This document shows positions 23,901 to 34,027 of a stretch of DNA of 64,000 nt, one piece after another. Positions within the stretch are counted from its first letter, which is position 1. The number at the start of each line of letters is the position of its first letter. The notes below the pieces were generated by a model, which was not told where the DNA came from, did no database searches, and saw only the letters and a list, made by a program, of their open reading frames with translations. The stretch is from NCBI RefSeq assembly GCF_028583425.1, contig NC_072801.1:60279766-60343765 (forward strand), written 5' to 3'. Source of the stretch: Eublepharis macularius. Its lineage: Eukaryota > Chordata > Lepidosauria > Squamata > Eublepharidae. Made by a program: the position numbers and the translations under genes.

Positions 23901-26900
23901 CCTCTGCACAGCAACCCCAGTCTTTTTTTAGGGTCTCTCATCCAAGTACTGACCGTGGCTGATCCTGCATAACTCCCAAGTTCTAACAAGCGCAGGCTAA
24001 GCTAAGCCATTTGGGTTGCTGAGTTGGGAGCGTCTCCAATAAAAGCGAAAATATAATTTAGTCCCAGCTGCTTTTCCATTTCATGTATATTTCTGGAAAA
24101 TGGAGAAAAAAACAACCACCTTGTAATGTCATTTTTGAAAATCAAGCATGAGGCTGTAGCCAGGTCCTCACCTGTTATGTTGATGTATATGTTGTTGCTG
24201 AAGTTCGAGCATTGTTTACCAGAGTTTGAATTGAAGCAATAAGTACACCGGTATATCCCTCCATCTGCTTGCTGAGCATGGGTAAAGTGAAATACAACTT
24301 CACTGGACTGCACGTTCTTGACTTTCTGAAGAAGTGAAGCCCCTTCTTTGTACAGATAAAAATCTGTATGTGGTTGGTTTCCACTGTTACAGCGGATATT
24401 GGTGCTTTCACCCATGGTGAGGATCCCACTGGCGTCTACTGAGATGAATGGCTTGGGATAAACTTGAGCTAGAAGAATGCAAAAGAGAAGTGATACTTGG
24501 AATCAGGAGCAGATTTTATAATCTGGGAAACATTTACGTACTCCAGGGAACACATGAGGCCAAACTTGGGTCAGATGAAAAATACCCACAGGATTGTGTG
24601 ATTCATTAAGATCTTTGTTTGTGACATTACCCAAGGGACACACATGAATTAATTTATTGCTTTCAATCTCTGCTCAGCAGTTGGTTTTAAGGCTTATATT
24701 TTGAACTGAGCAAAGGCTGCTAGGTCAGCAACATTGGCTCCCAAGACAAAAATGGCTTTTTAAAATCTATTCCCTTGTCTCCAGTGTGAACAACTGGGGA
24801 GGAGGTGTGTGTGTGTGAAGGGCTTCTTTCAGAATTATCCCCTTTGTCTGCTCACTTTCCAGCACAGGTCAGGACTGAGAAGAATGAGAATGATGAGCTA
24901 ACCCATATTGCTAACATATTTTCTGCTGTTCACTGGCTGGTGGGATTCAAACAAGGCTGCCACCAGCGTACCCAGGGAGGGGCGGGGGGCTGCTGAGACC
25001 CAGAGCCTCCAGCAGGGCCTGCTGTTGCCATCCCTCACTTTCTCTGCTGCCATCTGGCTTACATGTGAAGCCTCCTGCCACCCACACTCCCAGCCACACA
25101 CACACTGCCCAGCACTGCAAGAGGAATGGCAGGCAAGTGGCACACAATGGTGATGCTCCCAACTGTGCAACCTTAAGTTCTAGGATGGAAGAAAACTTGG
25201 GTATAAAAATAACAAGACATAATGTCTTTTTCAGTCTCTCTATATGTTACGAAGTACCTAGGGACACTCAAGTGAACCTCATTTCATGTCCCGCTCCCCC
25301 CTCCCCCACAACTTCCCATGCACTCGCTTGCACAATCATATTTCAGTTTGCTCCCCGTGGTACATTCAAGCCTTCTGATAACAGTTCGTCCTCAGCTGCT
25401 AAAAGTATCCCAGTTTCCCCCGCCTCCCACATTCATTCATTGAAATGTAGATTTTGATCTTTCTCACACCTTAAAGAAATGCAAATTGGCAAAAAGGAGC
25501 CCACAGTAGCTACAGTACTTGGAGCTCTGCACTTGAGGATGCAATCACACAAAGGGAGCTCCTGTGAAAGTGGCATGCATGTGTGCCAAGCAAGAGCAGC
25601 CTGCCCGGGAATAAAGGACCACATAAAATCCTGTGCTTGAGCGTCCCAGGTAATTTGCAATGTGTAAAGAGACTGTCAGTCTGGTATATATCACCAGTGA
25701 ATGTTCCTAGTGATATTCACTTGTGACATAAAGTGGGAGAAAGCCTTTTTTAAATTAAATAAATGTTAGAAGCAACACAGTTTTTAAATTTGATTTCCAG
25801 ATGGGGAAAATGTAAGGCCCTTTTAAATGGTAATTTATGAAAATTGCACATGCAAGAACTGAGCCAAGCCCTCACCTGCTAGCTGGATGTTTGCTCTGTC
25901 ACTGGATTCTGAGCATCTCTCGAATAAGAAGCAGTATATACATACGTAGATCCCCTGATCTGATTCTTTGATGTGGGCAATTGGAAACACGGCCTCATAG
26001 CTTGCTGCCTTGACTGCCTGAAGAAAATGACTCTGTTTGTATAGAATAAATGTTGCCCTTGCATGGTTACATGTGCAGTGGATTGTGACATTTTCCCCGA
26101 GGGCAACTACCGTACTAGGGCTCACTGTTATGGAAGGCTTGCGATATGATTGTCCTGAAACAGAAAGAAAGCAAGAATGGTCGTAGATGGCGGTCTGACT
26201 CTGCACAATGGGAGACCTTTGCATGTTCTGGGGAAACATACAGAACCAAGATTAGATCAATGAGAAAATATCCCCAGGACTGTGATTAATCTGTGCCGTT
26301 AACCAATGGAACACACATACTAACCAATTTATTCCTCATTACATTTAGTCAGCAGCTTGTAAAAAGCAAGGGCCATCGTTTGAACTGAGCAGAGGCGGAT
26401 TGGCCAGTAGCATTGGCTGTATCCACTGCTGCATTCCTGCATGAGCACAAAGAAGGGGCTCTAGTACTTTCTTTGCTCTCCCGGATATGAACAGCAATGT
26501 GTGAGTGCATGCTCGTGTGCATGCATGCACTGTCCATCCTACACTCGGTTTGTGTAGCTCAGCCATTCACTGCTGTGCTTCTGCTTGGGATTACTTTGGC
26601 ATTGTGGAAGGCTTGGTCTTTCACAATCAGGTGGAAGCAGAATCTGAGATGAGGTTCTGCGCCGTATTTAATAGAGCGTTATTTCTCCATTAAAATCTGG
26701 CAGTCCTTGTTCCTATGCAGCAAGATCTCAAACATGTTTACTCAGGAGTAAGTTCCAGCTGGTGCAGCAGTGTTACCAAATCATTGCCTCCGAGCCACTT
26801 ACAAGATTGTCATTCATCCTTTAATTAATAATTTTCCGGCCAATTTAAGGTTGCCCTTGTTAGTGATATGATGATCGGTCTCAGGCAGCTTCATAGCTGT

Positions 26901-28946
26901 TTGCTGCTATTTTTTAAAAAATTAATCTGTCAATTACACCACACTTAGAAGTCAGTATTTACAGGCCAAACTGTACAGGTCATACTTCCCCTATCTATGT
27001 AATTGGCCATTTCATTAAATACAGCTAATCCCAAGAAAAGCTTCAGTGGTGGTGGCCAGATGGCTTTTCCAGGCATGCTTTCCCAAATTCCCACCCACCC
27101 CACAGATCAACATCAGCACAACTTTCTCCCTCATTCTCTCTGTTATGGCACCATAAGCTGCATCCTTCCTAGCTTCTGCTGCCCATGTCCCAAGGAGAGG
27201 CAGAGACTGAAAGCCAAGCTACAAGTGACGCCTCACACAGGTTGGACACTTGTCAGCTTACCTCAAGCTTTGATGGGAAATGTAGGCATCCTGGTTTTAC
27301 AGCTTGGCTCTCCATTACAGCTGCAAGACCAGGATGCCTACATTTCCCATCAAAACTTGAGGGAAGCTGACAAGTGTCCAACCCGTGTAAGGCATCACTT
27401 GTAGCTTGGCTCTGAGCAACGGAGGGAAGGCAGATGGCCAGCATTAGGATTCCTGTGGCAGCACAGCTGAGGATAGGCAGCTGAGACTGGTGCCATAACC
27501 AGCAGGGTCCCATTATTAGGTTATGGGGGAAAGCAGGGCAATTGGACCCCAGTGTCCTTTCTCCAGAGCATTCACCCGCCCCTTCCTCCAGCTTTTACCC
27601 CTGTGCTGCTCCAAGTAGTTATGAAGGTATGAGCTCTTTTAAATTATTTCCGAATATCTTGTGTGCCCCTAAAGCATGTGTGCCACCAGCACGTTTGTTC
27701 ATAATAATCTTATCTCTTAAAGAATCCATTAATCCAACAGAAGAGGGAGGAAATGAAGGGAGGTGAGCATTGCAGTAGCATTAAACATCAGAAAAATCGC
27801 CACAAAGTAAGTCTGGAAAAATGGTAGGACACCAGGGGAAATGCCCAAATGTAACTATCTAGTGATGATTCTGGATTCTGCATTATTATGTAGATTGTGC
27901 CAGTTCTTGAAAAGAGAGCTAAAGTGGAAGCAACCTAGGACAGGGCACAGGAGAGCAGCTGATTTGCATTTCTTTTTACATCACAGAGACCTTTGCCTGG
28001 GTCTAGTAGCAAACCCCTGAGATACACCTGTTTACAGTGTGAAGCAAGGTACAAATGAACTCAGGCTAGGTTGCTATGCTGGGAACAGATGGAAATACCA
28101 TAGATTCCAGACAGACCTGCCAGGTGCTTTACACGGGAGGCTGAGGCCGGCAGATCGCTTGAGCTCGGGAGTTCGGGACTGCAGTCACCATAACGTCAGA
28201 AGGTGCTTTACATTGGCAAACTAGTCTAATCGGCTTTTCCAGACAGGGTCTGTAGTGAATGGCAGGAGCATCGGACCAATGAGATTCAGCATGCCTGACA
28301 GTTCCTACAGGGCATGTACCGATTGTTGCATATCCAGATGGCAAGCACCGGGCCATTTTTTACAGTTTAATATTAAGGAATTACTGTAGATCGAGCTACC
28401 ATTAAAGTCACAGTTAGAAAGTCCGCTTGAAAAGGCTGTGGCCCTATATAAGTGGCAACTGCACTGGTTCCTCCCACCCATGCTTGTAAGAATCTAAGGG
28501 AGAATCATTAAGAGACCAGATCAGAAGTTAGTATCTGATCTCTTTGGATGTTCTCTTGGGGGAACTAGGTCTAGAAACCATATAAGGGTTCCTGGAGGCA
28601 AAGAGGTCTGGATTTCTTCAGTATTTGAGTAGAACAAAAAATTTCACCTTGATGAGAAAGAGGTCAGGAAAGCAGGTGTGCTTGTGGAAGACCATAGGTT
28701 TAGCTCCCCGCCCCCCACAATATCAATATTCTTTTGTGTAGTGTCACTCACCGCTTGACATCCGCCTCTGTTTCACCATCCACCATCCTGGAAAGGAGAT
28801 GATTTCATTAGTGGCAAGATATTTGAGCAACAGGAATCAACATCTGGCCTCAAATCCTCCCGTGTTTCAGTTGCACATCCATTGGTCCCCATACCCATCC
28901 CTGTTTGGTACTAACCAAGGAGGAAGATGCTGAAAGAGACCCTCAT
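17779..28946 (-). CDS. Receptor A: ITIM-bearing LRC-type Ig receptor (LILR/KIR/CHIR-like), complete
   Basis: A single-pass leukocyte surface receptor, predicted inhibitory. Exons in transcription order are 28946-28916, 28787-28752 (signal), 26154-25876, 24468-24172, 22885-22595 (Ig1-3), 19944-19843 (membrane), 19460-19420 (linker) and 17958-17779 (tail). All have GT/AG borders, and joints are phase 1 up to the linker exon, which restores phase 0. The total is 1257 nt, 418 aa. The signal (MRVSFSIFLLGWW) has the two-exon form with a 36-bp second exon that is typical of the LRC. Ig3 has WSGPSDPVEL, the LRC hallmark. The membrane segment has no charged residue and is followed by YRKRRK. Tail motifs are ITYAVL (Tyr383) and CIYAAV (Tyr406). 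Inhibitory receptors of this class recruit SHP-1/2 through ITIMs. It is not orthologous one-to-one to a named mammalian gene as far as I can see; the ligand is unknown. Confidence 0.9.
18355..18545 (-). mobile_element. tRNA-derived SINE
   Basis: On the - strand there is a tRNA-like B box (TTCAAATCCCC) after CCTAGGAGACCC, then the usual SINE body. It is in the intron between the linker and tail exons of receptor A. Confidence 0.5.
19096..19326 (+). mobile_element. tRNA-derived SINE
   Basis: A-box-like TAGTGGTTAAGAGC and B box GGTTTGATTCCCC, then GCCAGCTGGGTGACCTTGGG and the end AAGGGCGGTATATAAAT. It is a nearly full copy, just beside the receptor A linker exon. Confidence 0.75.
19420..19460 (-). 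CDS. Receptor A cytoplasmic linker exon (41 bp)
   Basis: It lies between GATTTACAG and GTAAGAGAC, phase 1 to phase 0, and encodes PKKNNEKSQVIKL. The paralogous 38-bp exon in receptor B sits in an identical splice context. Confidence 0.78.
19843..19944 (-). CDS. Receptor A transmembrane exon
   Basis: 102 bp, phase 1-1, from TTTTACAG to GTAAGTGG. It encodes LLTIIWASCAAGLLLVLLLL, then WFAFVLYRKRRK. No basic residue lies inside the membrane span, so it is not a partner of DAP12 or FcR-gamma. Confidence 0.9.
20475..20808. mobile_element. Non-autonomous DNA transposon with ~60-bp inverted ends
   Basis: The left end CACAAGACATCTTACATGGG... to GTTAGCCAGGAA is the near-exact inverse of the right end (TTCCTGGCTAACATTGC... 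GTCTTGTG). Inside is an imperfect direct repeat containing GCTCTGTCTTTTTA. I find no clean target duplication, so the superfamily is open. Confidence 0.6.
20905..21775 (+). mobile_element. Possible solo LTR, fossil
   Basis: A TATA-like CCTATAAAAG at about 21421 and AATAAA at about 21694 in LTR-like spacing, in a segment unlike its surroundings. The ends are uncertain and I see no internal retroviral genes. It lies in a receptor A intron. Confidence 0.3.
22595..22885 (-). CDS. Receptor A Ig domain 3 exon
   Basis: 291 bp, phase 1-1. It begins DPSLTIPTISVEP, has ITIEC...NYTC, and ends WSGPSDPVELLVTG, the membrane-proximal LRC domain type. Confidence 0.93.
23818..24002 (-). mobile_element. 5S-rRNA-derived SINE
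   Basis: Inverted copy. On the + strand it shows GAGGTGGTTTGCCATTGCC, AGCAACCCCAGTC and CATCCAAGTACTGACCG, the complement of the 5S-like head. Confidence 0.7.
24172..24468 (-). CDS. Receptor A Ig domain 2 exon
   Basis: 297 bp, phase 1-1. It begins QVYPKPFISVDAS; cysteines lie in TNIRC and GIYRC, and there is an extra cysteine pair late in the domain (YCF...KQC). The acceptor is TTCTTCTAG. Confidence 0.9.
25876..26154 (-). CDS. Receptor A Ig domain 1 exon
   Basis: 279 bp, phase 1-1. It begins QSYRKPSITVSPST; cysteines lie in VTIHC and GIYVC. The acceptor is TGTTTCAG and the donor CAG|GTGAGG. Confidence 0.9.
27211..27412. mobile_element. Palindromic TNA-type MITE, copy 1
   Basis: 202 bp, almost one perfect inverted repeat (AGCCAAGCTACAAGTGACG... 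CACTTGTAGCTTGGCTC). TGA is duplicated at 27208-27210 and 27413-27415. It is in the intron between signal exon 2 and Ig1 of receptor A. Confidence 0.85.
28134..28186 (+). pseudogene. 7SL RNA-like fragment
   Basis: CGGGAGGCTGAGGCCGGC, AGATCGCTTGAG and GGGAGTTCGGGACTGCAGT follow, in order, the 5' Alu-domain part of vertebrate 7SL RNA. Only about 50 bases match; the flanks on both sides do not. I take it to be a retropseudogene fragment in receptor A intron 2. Confidence 0.6.
28752..28787 (-). CDS. Receptor A signal-peptide exon 2 (36 bp)
   Basis: It runs from acceptor TTTCCAG to donor GTGAGTG and is exactly 36 bp, phase 1 to phase 1, like the second leader exon of LILR, KIR and chicken CHIR genes. 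It encodes WWMVKQRRMSS, and LGWW echoes the LGWC seen in CHIR leaders. Confidence 0.78.
28916..28946 (-). CDS. Receptor A signal-peptide exon 1
   Basis: ATG at 28946-28944 encodes MRVSFSIFLL plus G, then donor GTTAGT. Only the coding part is given. Too short to be found by ORF length; it was placed by phase and by the LRC exon pattern. Confidence 0.75.
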
Positions 28947-31289
28947 ATCGAGGGTTCAGTAGCCTGCACTTTAACCAGTTATGTACGAATCCCCTGAAGT
29001 CGGCTAGCACAGCTAACCTTGGGCAACACCCTTTGCTGCCTAACAAACCACATCCTTTTCCCAAGCTGCAGCCCCTGCTTGCAAATGCCAATAGAAATGA
29101 TCTTCGCATGTGAGAAGCTGGGAAAGTTCAGCCTACACCAGATCCTAGACAGAGAACACCCCTTATTGATACGGCCAAGGGAATCAGTGTAAAAAAAGAC
29201 TGGGATATCAAGAGCCAGGGAGAGATTAGATCCTGTTTCTAAGATGGTTTTCCCAAGGGTGGAGGGGATGGGGAAGGTTACCAGATCCAAAATACTGGCA
29301 AAGGAGGATCTCAAACTTTCAGTGGCTTTCTAATAACGTAATAATAACATTTGATTTATATACTGCCTTTCAGGACAAGTCAGCAGAAAACAAGGCAATT
29401 ACAGGTATAGATAACAAACAGACTGACGTTCTCATAATGGAATAAAAAAATTGACAAATGCAAATAAATTACAGAATGTAAATACTGTTGAATTTATATT
29501 CGCCTCTTTCGTTGGGCTAACACATGTAAATGCTATTTACCTAGAACAAGAAACGACACGAAACAGAATATATTGGAGCTCTTATATCTTAGCTCAATCA
29601 CACATCCGTATAGATACACAGTTCTATTTGCAGCAATTGTTGTCAATGAAAATATAGACCGCAGATGCCCGTTGCAATGTCTCTGTGGACTATGAATGAT
29701 ATAAATGGCTGTGGTTGCCAAAATGAAGAGAGGACTCCCAACTTCTCTCTGGGTAATCCTCAAATAATTCCAAATGGATTCAGTAGCCAATTTAGACAGA
29801 GGATTTCCAACATATCACTGGGCAATCCTCGAATGATATAAGCTTCCCGACAGGATTCCGGTAAATGTCCTGTTTCGTGGTTCTTCCTCTTTATCACTGG
29901 AATTTTGCTAATTTTTTTCTACCAAAGAAGCAAAATGACTCTCATTATGACAGACAAGATGTACATAGGCAGGCAGGGAGAACGTCTACATTGATGAGTG
30001 CAGGCCCACTGCATTCCACTCCACCCCCAAGAGAACCGTTATGTTCCTTTTTGTGGATTCAGCCGAATGGGAGAAAGGGCAGTCCTATGAGCCCCGGCCC
30101 GGGGAGGAGGCAAAAGAGAGGCGAGGGGCGCCAACTCAGGACAACTCAACAAGCCCAACACAGGCAGCGGCAGAAGGAGCAGAATTTAGCTTCTTCCTGC
30201 ATACTGTGAAGAAAAAATTAGTCATCAGTCTTGGGGAAATCAAGCCATGGGCCTGATGGAGCACTCACAGTATCCTTTAAGTTTCTAATAACTAAAACCC
30301 TGAGTAGCAGTGACAGATTGTTCGCTCTGGTTTACTGTCTTCTGGTGCTGCCACTTGCTATAGAGAAAGGAGGGATGCTGATCTCTGAGGTCTCCAATCC
30401 ATCATAGCTGCAGAATCCTTCCTGACACATGCTGGTGGGGGGAAATAGTTTTACTGTAATAGTCAATGGATCCCTGTATTGTTTGGTATTCCAGGTTGGA
30501 GAATCACACCAATGGTCCTTTCCAGCCCAGTGTAGAGGACAAGATTTCTTACAGTTCACACACTGACTAGTGTTATTGAGGGGGACATTTTTTTCCCCTT
30601 GACCAGCTGCGGCTTCAAAGTTGGGACCTTAGATGAAGACACACAATTTGTGTGTTCCTTTATCTGCCGTTGATGACATAGATGCTATTTTGTAATTTTT
30701 ATAAGAAAAGGAACTGAGACCTGTTCTCTCTTTCATGGCCTTTTAAAGGAAACTGAGGCTGAACCCATGACTACCTCCTACCATGACATTGCACTTTGGT
30801 TGAGACTTGGGTTCAAAGTTAGAACAAGTAGAACTCTGTCTAACAGTGTCACTTTCACATTTCTAAGATGATTGATTTCAATGGAATTAGAATGTGGGCC
30901 AGCTTAGGACTGAATTGTAAGTCTCTCTTCTGTGTTAATCCCCAGCTTATCCAGCCGTCACCCCTCCCTTGCAGTACTTAATTTCTAAAACAAGTAGGGG
31001 TGCGCACTCTGAAATTTACTATTTGAGATCCAAAATGAACGCCAGAAATGCTCTGATTCTAAACGAAAAGATTTCTGCCGCTTGGAAGTGGTAGTAAATC
31101 TTGGAATCTGACAGTTATTCTGATGCCTTGCAATACAGTTTTCGCTTCCTGGGCAGTAGGAAGTAGAAGGAGCTGAGACAGTGAGGGAAGTGAGTGTCTC
31201 AACAGCAGCATTTGTAGAACAGGTTGGAAAATGTGTATTATAGAGCAAACAGTCTTAAAAATATGGCCCCAAAGACTTATTTTTTAAAA

Positions 31290-31405
31290 ATCCCATACAT
31301 CTAATGAAGAGAGAGTGGTTCTCAAAAGCTTATGCTACAATAAAGTTGGTAAGTCTTAAAGGTGCTACTGGACTCTTTACTATTTTGCAACTACAGACTA
31401 ACAAA
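31290..31405 (+). mobile_element. Penelope-like element end, decayed
   Basis: It reads AAGCTTATGCTACAATAAAG and GTCTTAAAGGTGCTACTGG, then the ACAGACTAACAAAGC end, like the right arm at 3090-3216. Its hammerhead-like core is decayed (CTAATGA for CTGACGA). Confidence 0.5.
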
Positions 31406-32187
31406 GCTAAGTCTTAAAAAAAAAGTATGTCCTGTGGGGCAAAACTCTTTGTTTACTTTGTCCTGGAGAAGAACATGACAATTTATGCGGTAGGCATGTG
31501 CAAGCACAGTACCATGTGGGACTGCACAGGAACTACAACAATGAACTAAGGGTCCAGAGCAAATATTTATAAAAATTCACAGCAAGAGATCAAGAAACAG
31601 CTGGTACAAGAAAGTTGCATAACTGAAACTATACAATAGCAGATTGGTTAATAACCCACAAAGTTTCCATAACCCATATGTTGGTTGGAGTGAGTCCTTA
31701 TTGGGAAATGGCACATATGCAGTATCACAGTAGGTAACAAAATGCACAGAAACACTCTTGCACAATTGTTTTAGTGCATTGGCGTAAATCTGTGCATGGG
31801 TTACTGGCATTGGTTGACCTCTATTTAGTACTCTAAAAAATAGACCAAATGTAGACCAATTTTTGGTATTTTTATCCATTTTTCTTCTCAGGAAACGTTC
31901 TTTAATGAAGCAGTTTCGAAAAAAGGAACCTCTTTCAGAGAACGGAGGGAAGGGTGCTCCTCTCCCGCCTTATCATGCTGGAAAAAGGCAGGAAGATGGC
32001 ATGGGAGAGGGTGATCGCTTGATGAACAATAGTTAGTGCAACCTTTTTTAAATGAAAAATTGCTAACCAAAGGACCCATGATCGGTTTCCTAATATGGGC
32101 TAATTTTAACCCATGTGCTAAAGAATCCACAGGTTTTTAAATGATATATGACTTGATGTATTGTCGAAGGCTTTCACGGCCGGAGAA

Positions 32188-32271
32188 CGATGGTTGTTGT
32201 GGGTTTTCCGGGCTGTATTGCCGTGGTCAAGACCACGGCAATACAGCCCGGAAAACCCACAACAACCATCG
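32188..32271. repeat. Perfect 41-bp-arm palindrome
   Basis: The arms 32188-32228 and 32231-32271 are exact reverse complements separated by AA. The sequence (GAAGGCTTTCACGGCCGG, then TGTGGGTTTTCCGGGCTG) belongs to a repeat family I have seen in reptiles; here two pieces lie head to head. Confidence 0.85.
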
Positions 32272-33868
32272 ATATATGACTTGTTCAACAGTGTTTGCAC
32301 CTCCACTCCCCATGAGAAATTCTAGGGCTTAACCTTGTCTGGTGTCTACACGTTGTATGAACAGGAAACCCTTGCTTTTTGTGTTAACAGTATTTAGGCC
32401 TAATTGTGTTTACCTGTGCTGACCTACGTATGTTGGGGGGGGGGGGGGAGGCACTCTGCACATGTTCAAATAATCTGTTATTTATTATTTTTCATTTCTA
32501 AGCCCAACTTCTGGCACCTCATCAAGCGAAGTCCTGTACCCTCATCTCTTATTTTGCGATTTTCACACCGTTTTTGCTACAGCTAGGCTTTTTAACTTTG
32601 TTGTTTTCCCCCTCCCTTACTTGCAGTATCGTTGCTTGTTTGCCCAGTTTTTCTTTGCTTTCCCCCATGTTTTTAACATATTAGATTAGGAAATTTCCTC
32701 AGAATTAAAGGAAGCCTCTCAAAGTCTCAACACTGTTTTCAAGATAACCTAATGCCATAATTCTTGAACTGACTTTGATCTTTCTCAAGTTTTGAAGCAA
32801 CCTACAGTTTGAGAGAAGAGATACAAAGTAGGACAGGCTTGTTCTTATTACAGAAGTGCTGGGGGAATTTTGGTTGGTGGAGACGCACACATCAGAAATG
32901 TTGCAATTACTAAAGTCTGCTGTCCTGCATGAGAGCCCCACTGTTCCTGTGGCAACTCTACCCCCGTTGATTTCTTATGGTCAAAACTGATTCATGAAAA
33001 TGTCCCACTGAAGTCCCACACAACCTTTGCACAACTCTAAGATCAAAAGAGTGAAATATTTCTAGAAACAGAAACATGAGCCAGCTCCTATTATGCGTAT
33101 CTGTTTGATTTCCAAGTGGAATTGAGGTCAAAAGGCACATAATTAAACTGCCCCAAAGAATTCACTGAGCCAAATATTTTTCTAAATCGCTTTAATAAGA
33201 TAATATGCTTACCAAAAGGGACAGGTGGTATGGAGTAGCATATTCACTGCTGCACTGGGCTGTACCTAAGATTCGTGGTCAAATATTGATAGGATGCTTC
33301 CAGTCGTTACTATCTTTAACCTTTTTTCTTAACCTGATGGTTGCAGAAACAGCTCTGCTGTCACACAACGTCCCTGTGGCATGCCCAAGGACTGTGGATC
33401 AGACATATGCGGGAATTCTGTGCTTTCCAGGCGCAAAGAAACCCAATTAGTTCTCCCTCTACACACACACACACACGCAATTAGGCCTGTTCATTAGTGG
33501 AGCTCTCTCTCTCTGTTGAGACTTGTGCCCTGTAAATTGCACATTGGACCGCGTAAAACCCGCGTAAATTGCGCATTGGACAGTTCACGGCCACCGTGAA
33601 ACTCCCGTTGAAAAACTGTGACCACATATTCGGGAGAAATGCGAATGAAATGCATCTGTTTAATGAGGTAATGTGACCGTGGCTCGGGATTGCGGGGAGA
33701 ATGCGGGGAAAACGTGGAAAAAAAGGGGTAATGTGGATTTGGCCCTGGAAAATCTTTGGTAGTCTTTGGGGCTTCTGGAAATTTCCATATGCCACCCATT
33801 TTACCAAACTGCTTAGTGTCCATGGAATTTGGAGGTGGTGAATTACCAGCAGCTCTGAGAAGTCCTGC

Positions 33869-34027
33869 CTACTGGCCCTTCGAGACTCTGTCTTTGGCCA
33901 CTGATGCATAGACGCAAGACTCGGGTTCCATCTCTGGAATGACTGCCTGCTTGATTTTCAGTGGCTGTTGGTTCAGCACAGCATAAGTGACTCCTGTGTG
34001 GTCTGTTTCGGCACCTGGTTCTAGAGG
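33869..34027 (-). CDS. Receptor B ITIM tail exon
   Basis: Acceptor CCCTGTAG, phase 0, 52 codons plus TAG. ITIM VTYAVL, then CVYASV, close in sequence to the receptor A tail (TYAVLNQ, LKIKQ). Confidence 0.87.
   Translation of the reverse strand, partial: PLEPGAETDHTGVTYAVLNQQPLKIKQAVIPEMEPESCVYASVAKDRVSKGQ

Larger units (their letters stand above)
28947..33868. other. Spacer between receptor A start and receptor B tail
   Basis: It should hold the promoter of receptor A and the 3' UTR of receptor B. It contains a decayed Penelope-like end at 31290-31405 and a perfect palindrome at 32188-32271. I recognise no gene. Open frames near 29865-30256 (+) and 30332-30559 (-) match nothing I know and have no splice context. 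Confidence 0.45.

Noticed and set aside
29865-30559. Open frames at 29865-30256 (+) and 30332-30559 (-)
   Set aside because: No recognisable domain, no matching splice sites, and no sign of a third receptor.
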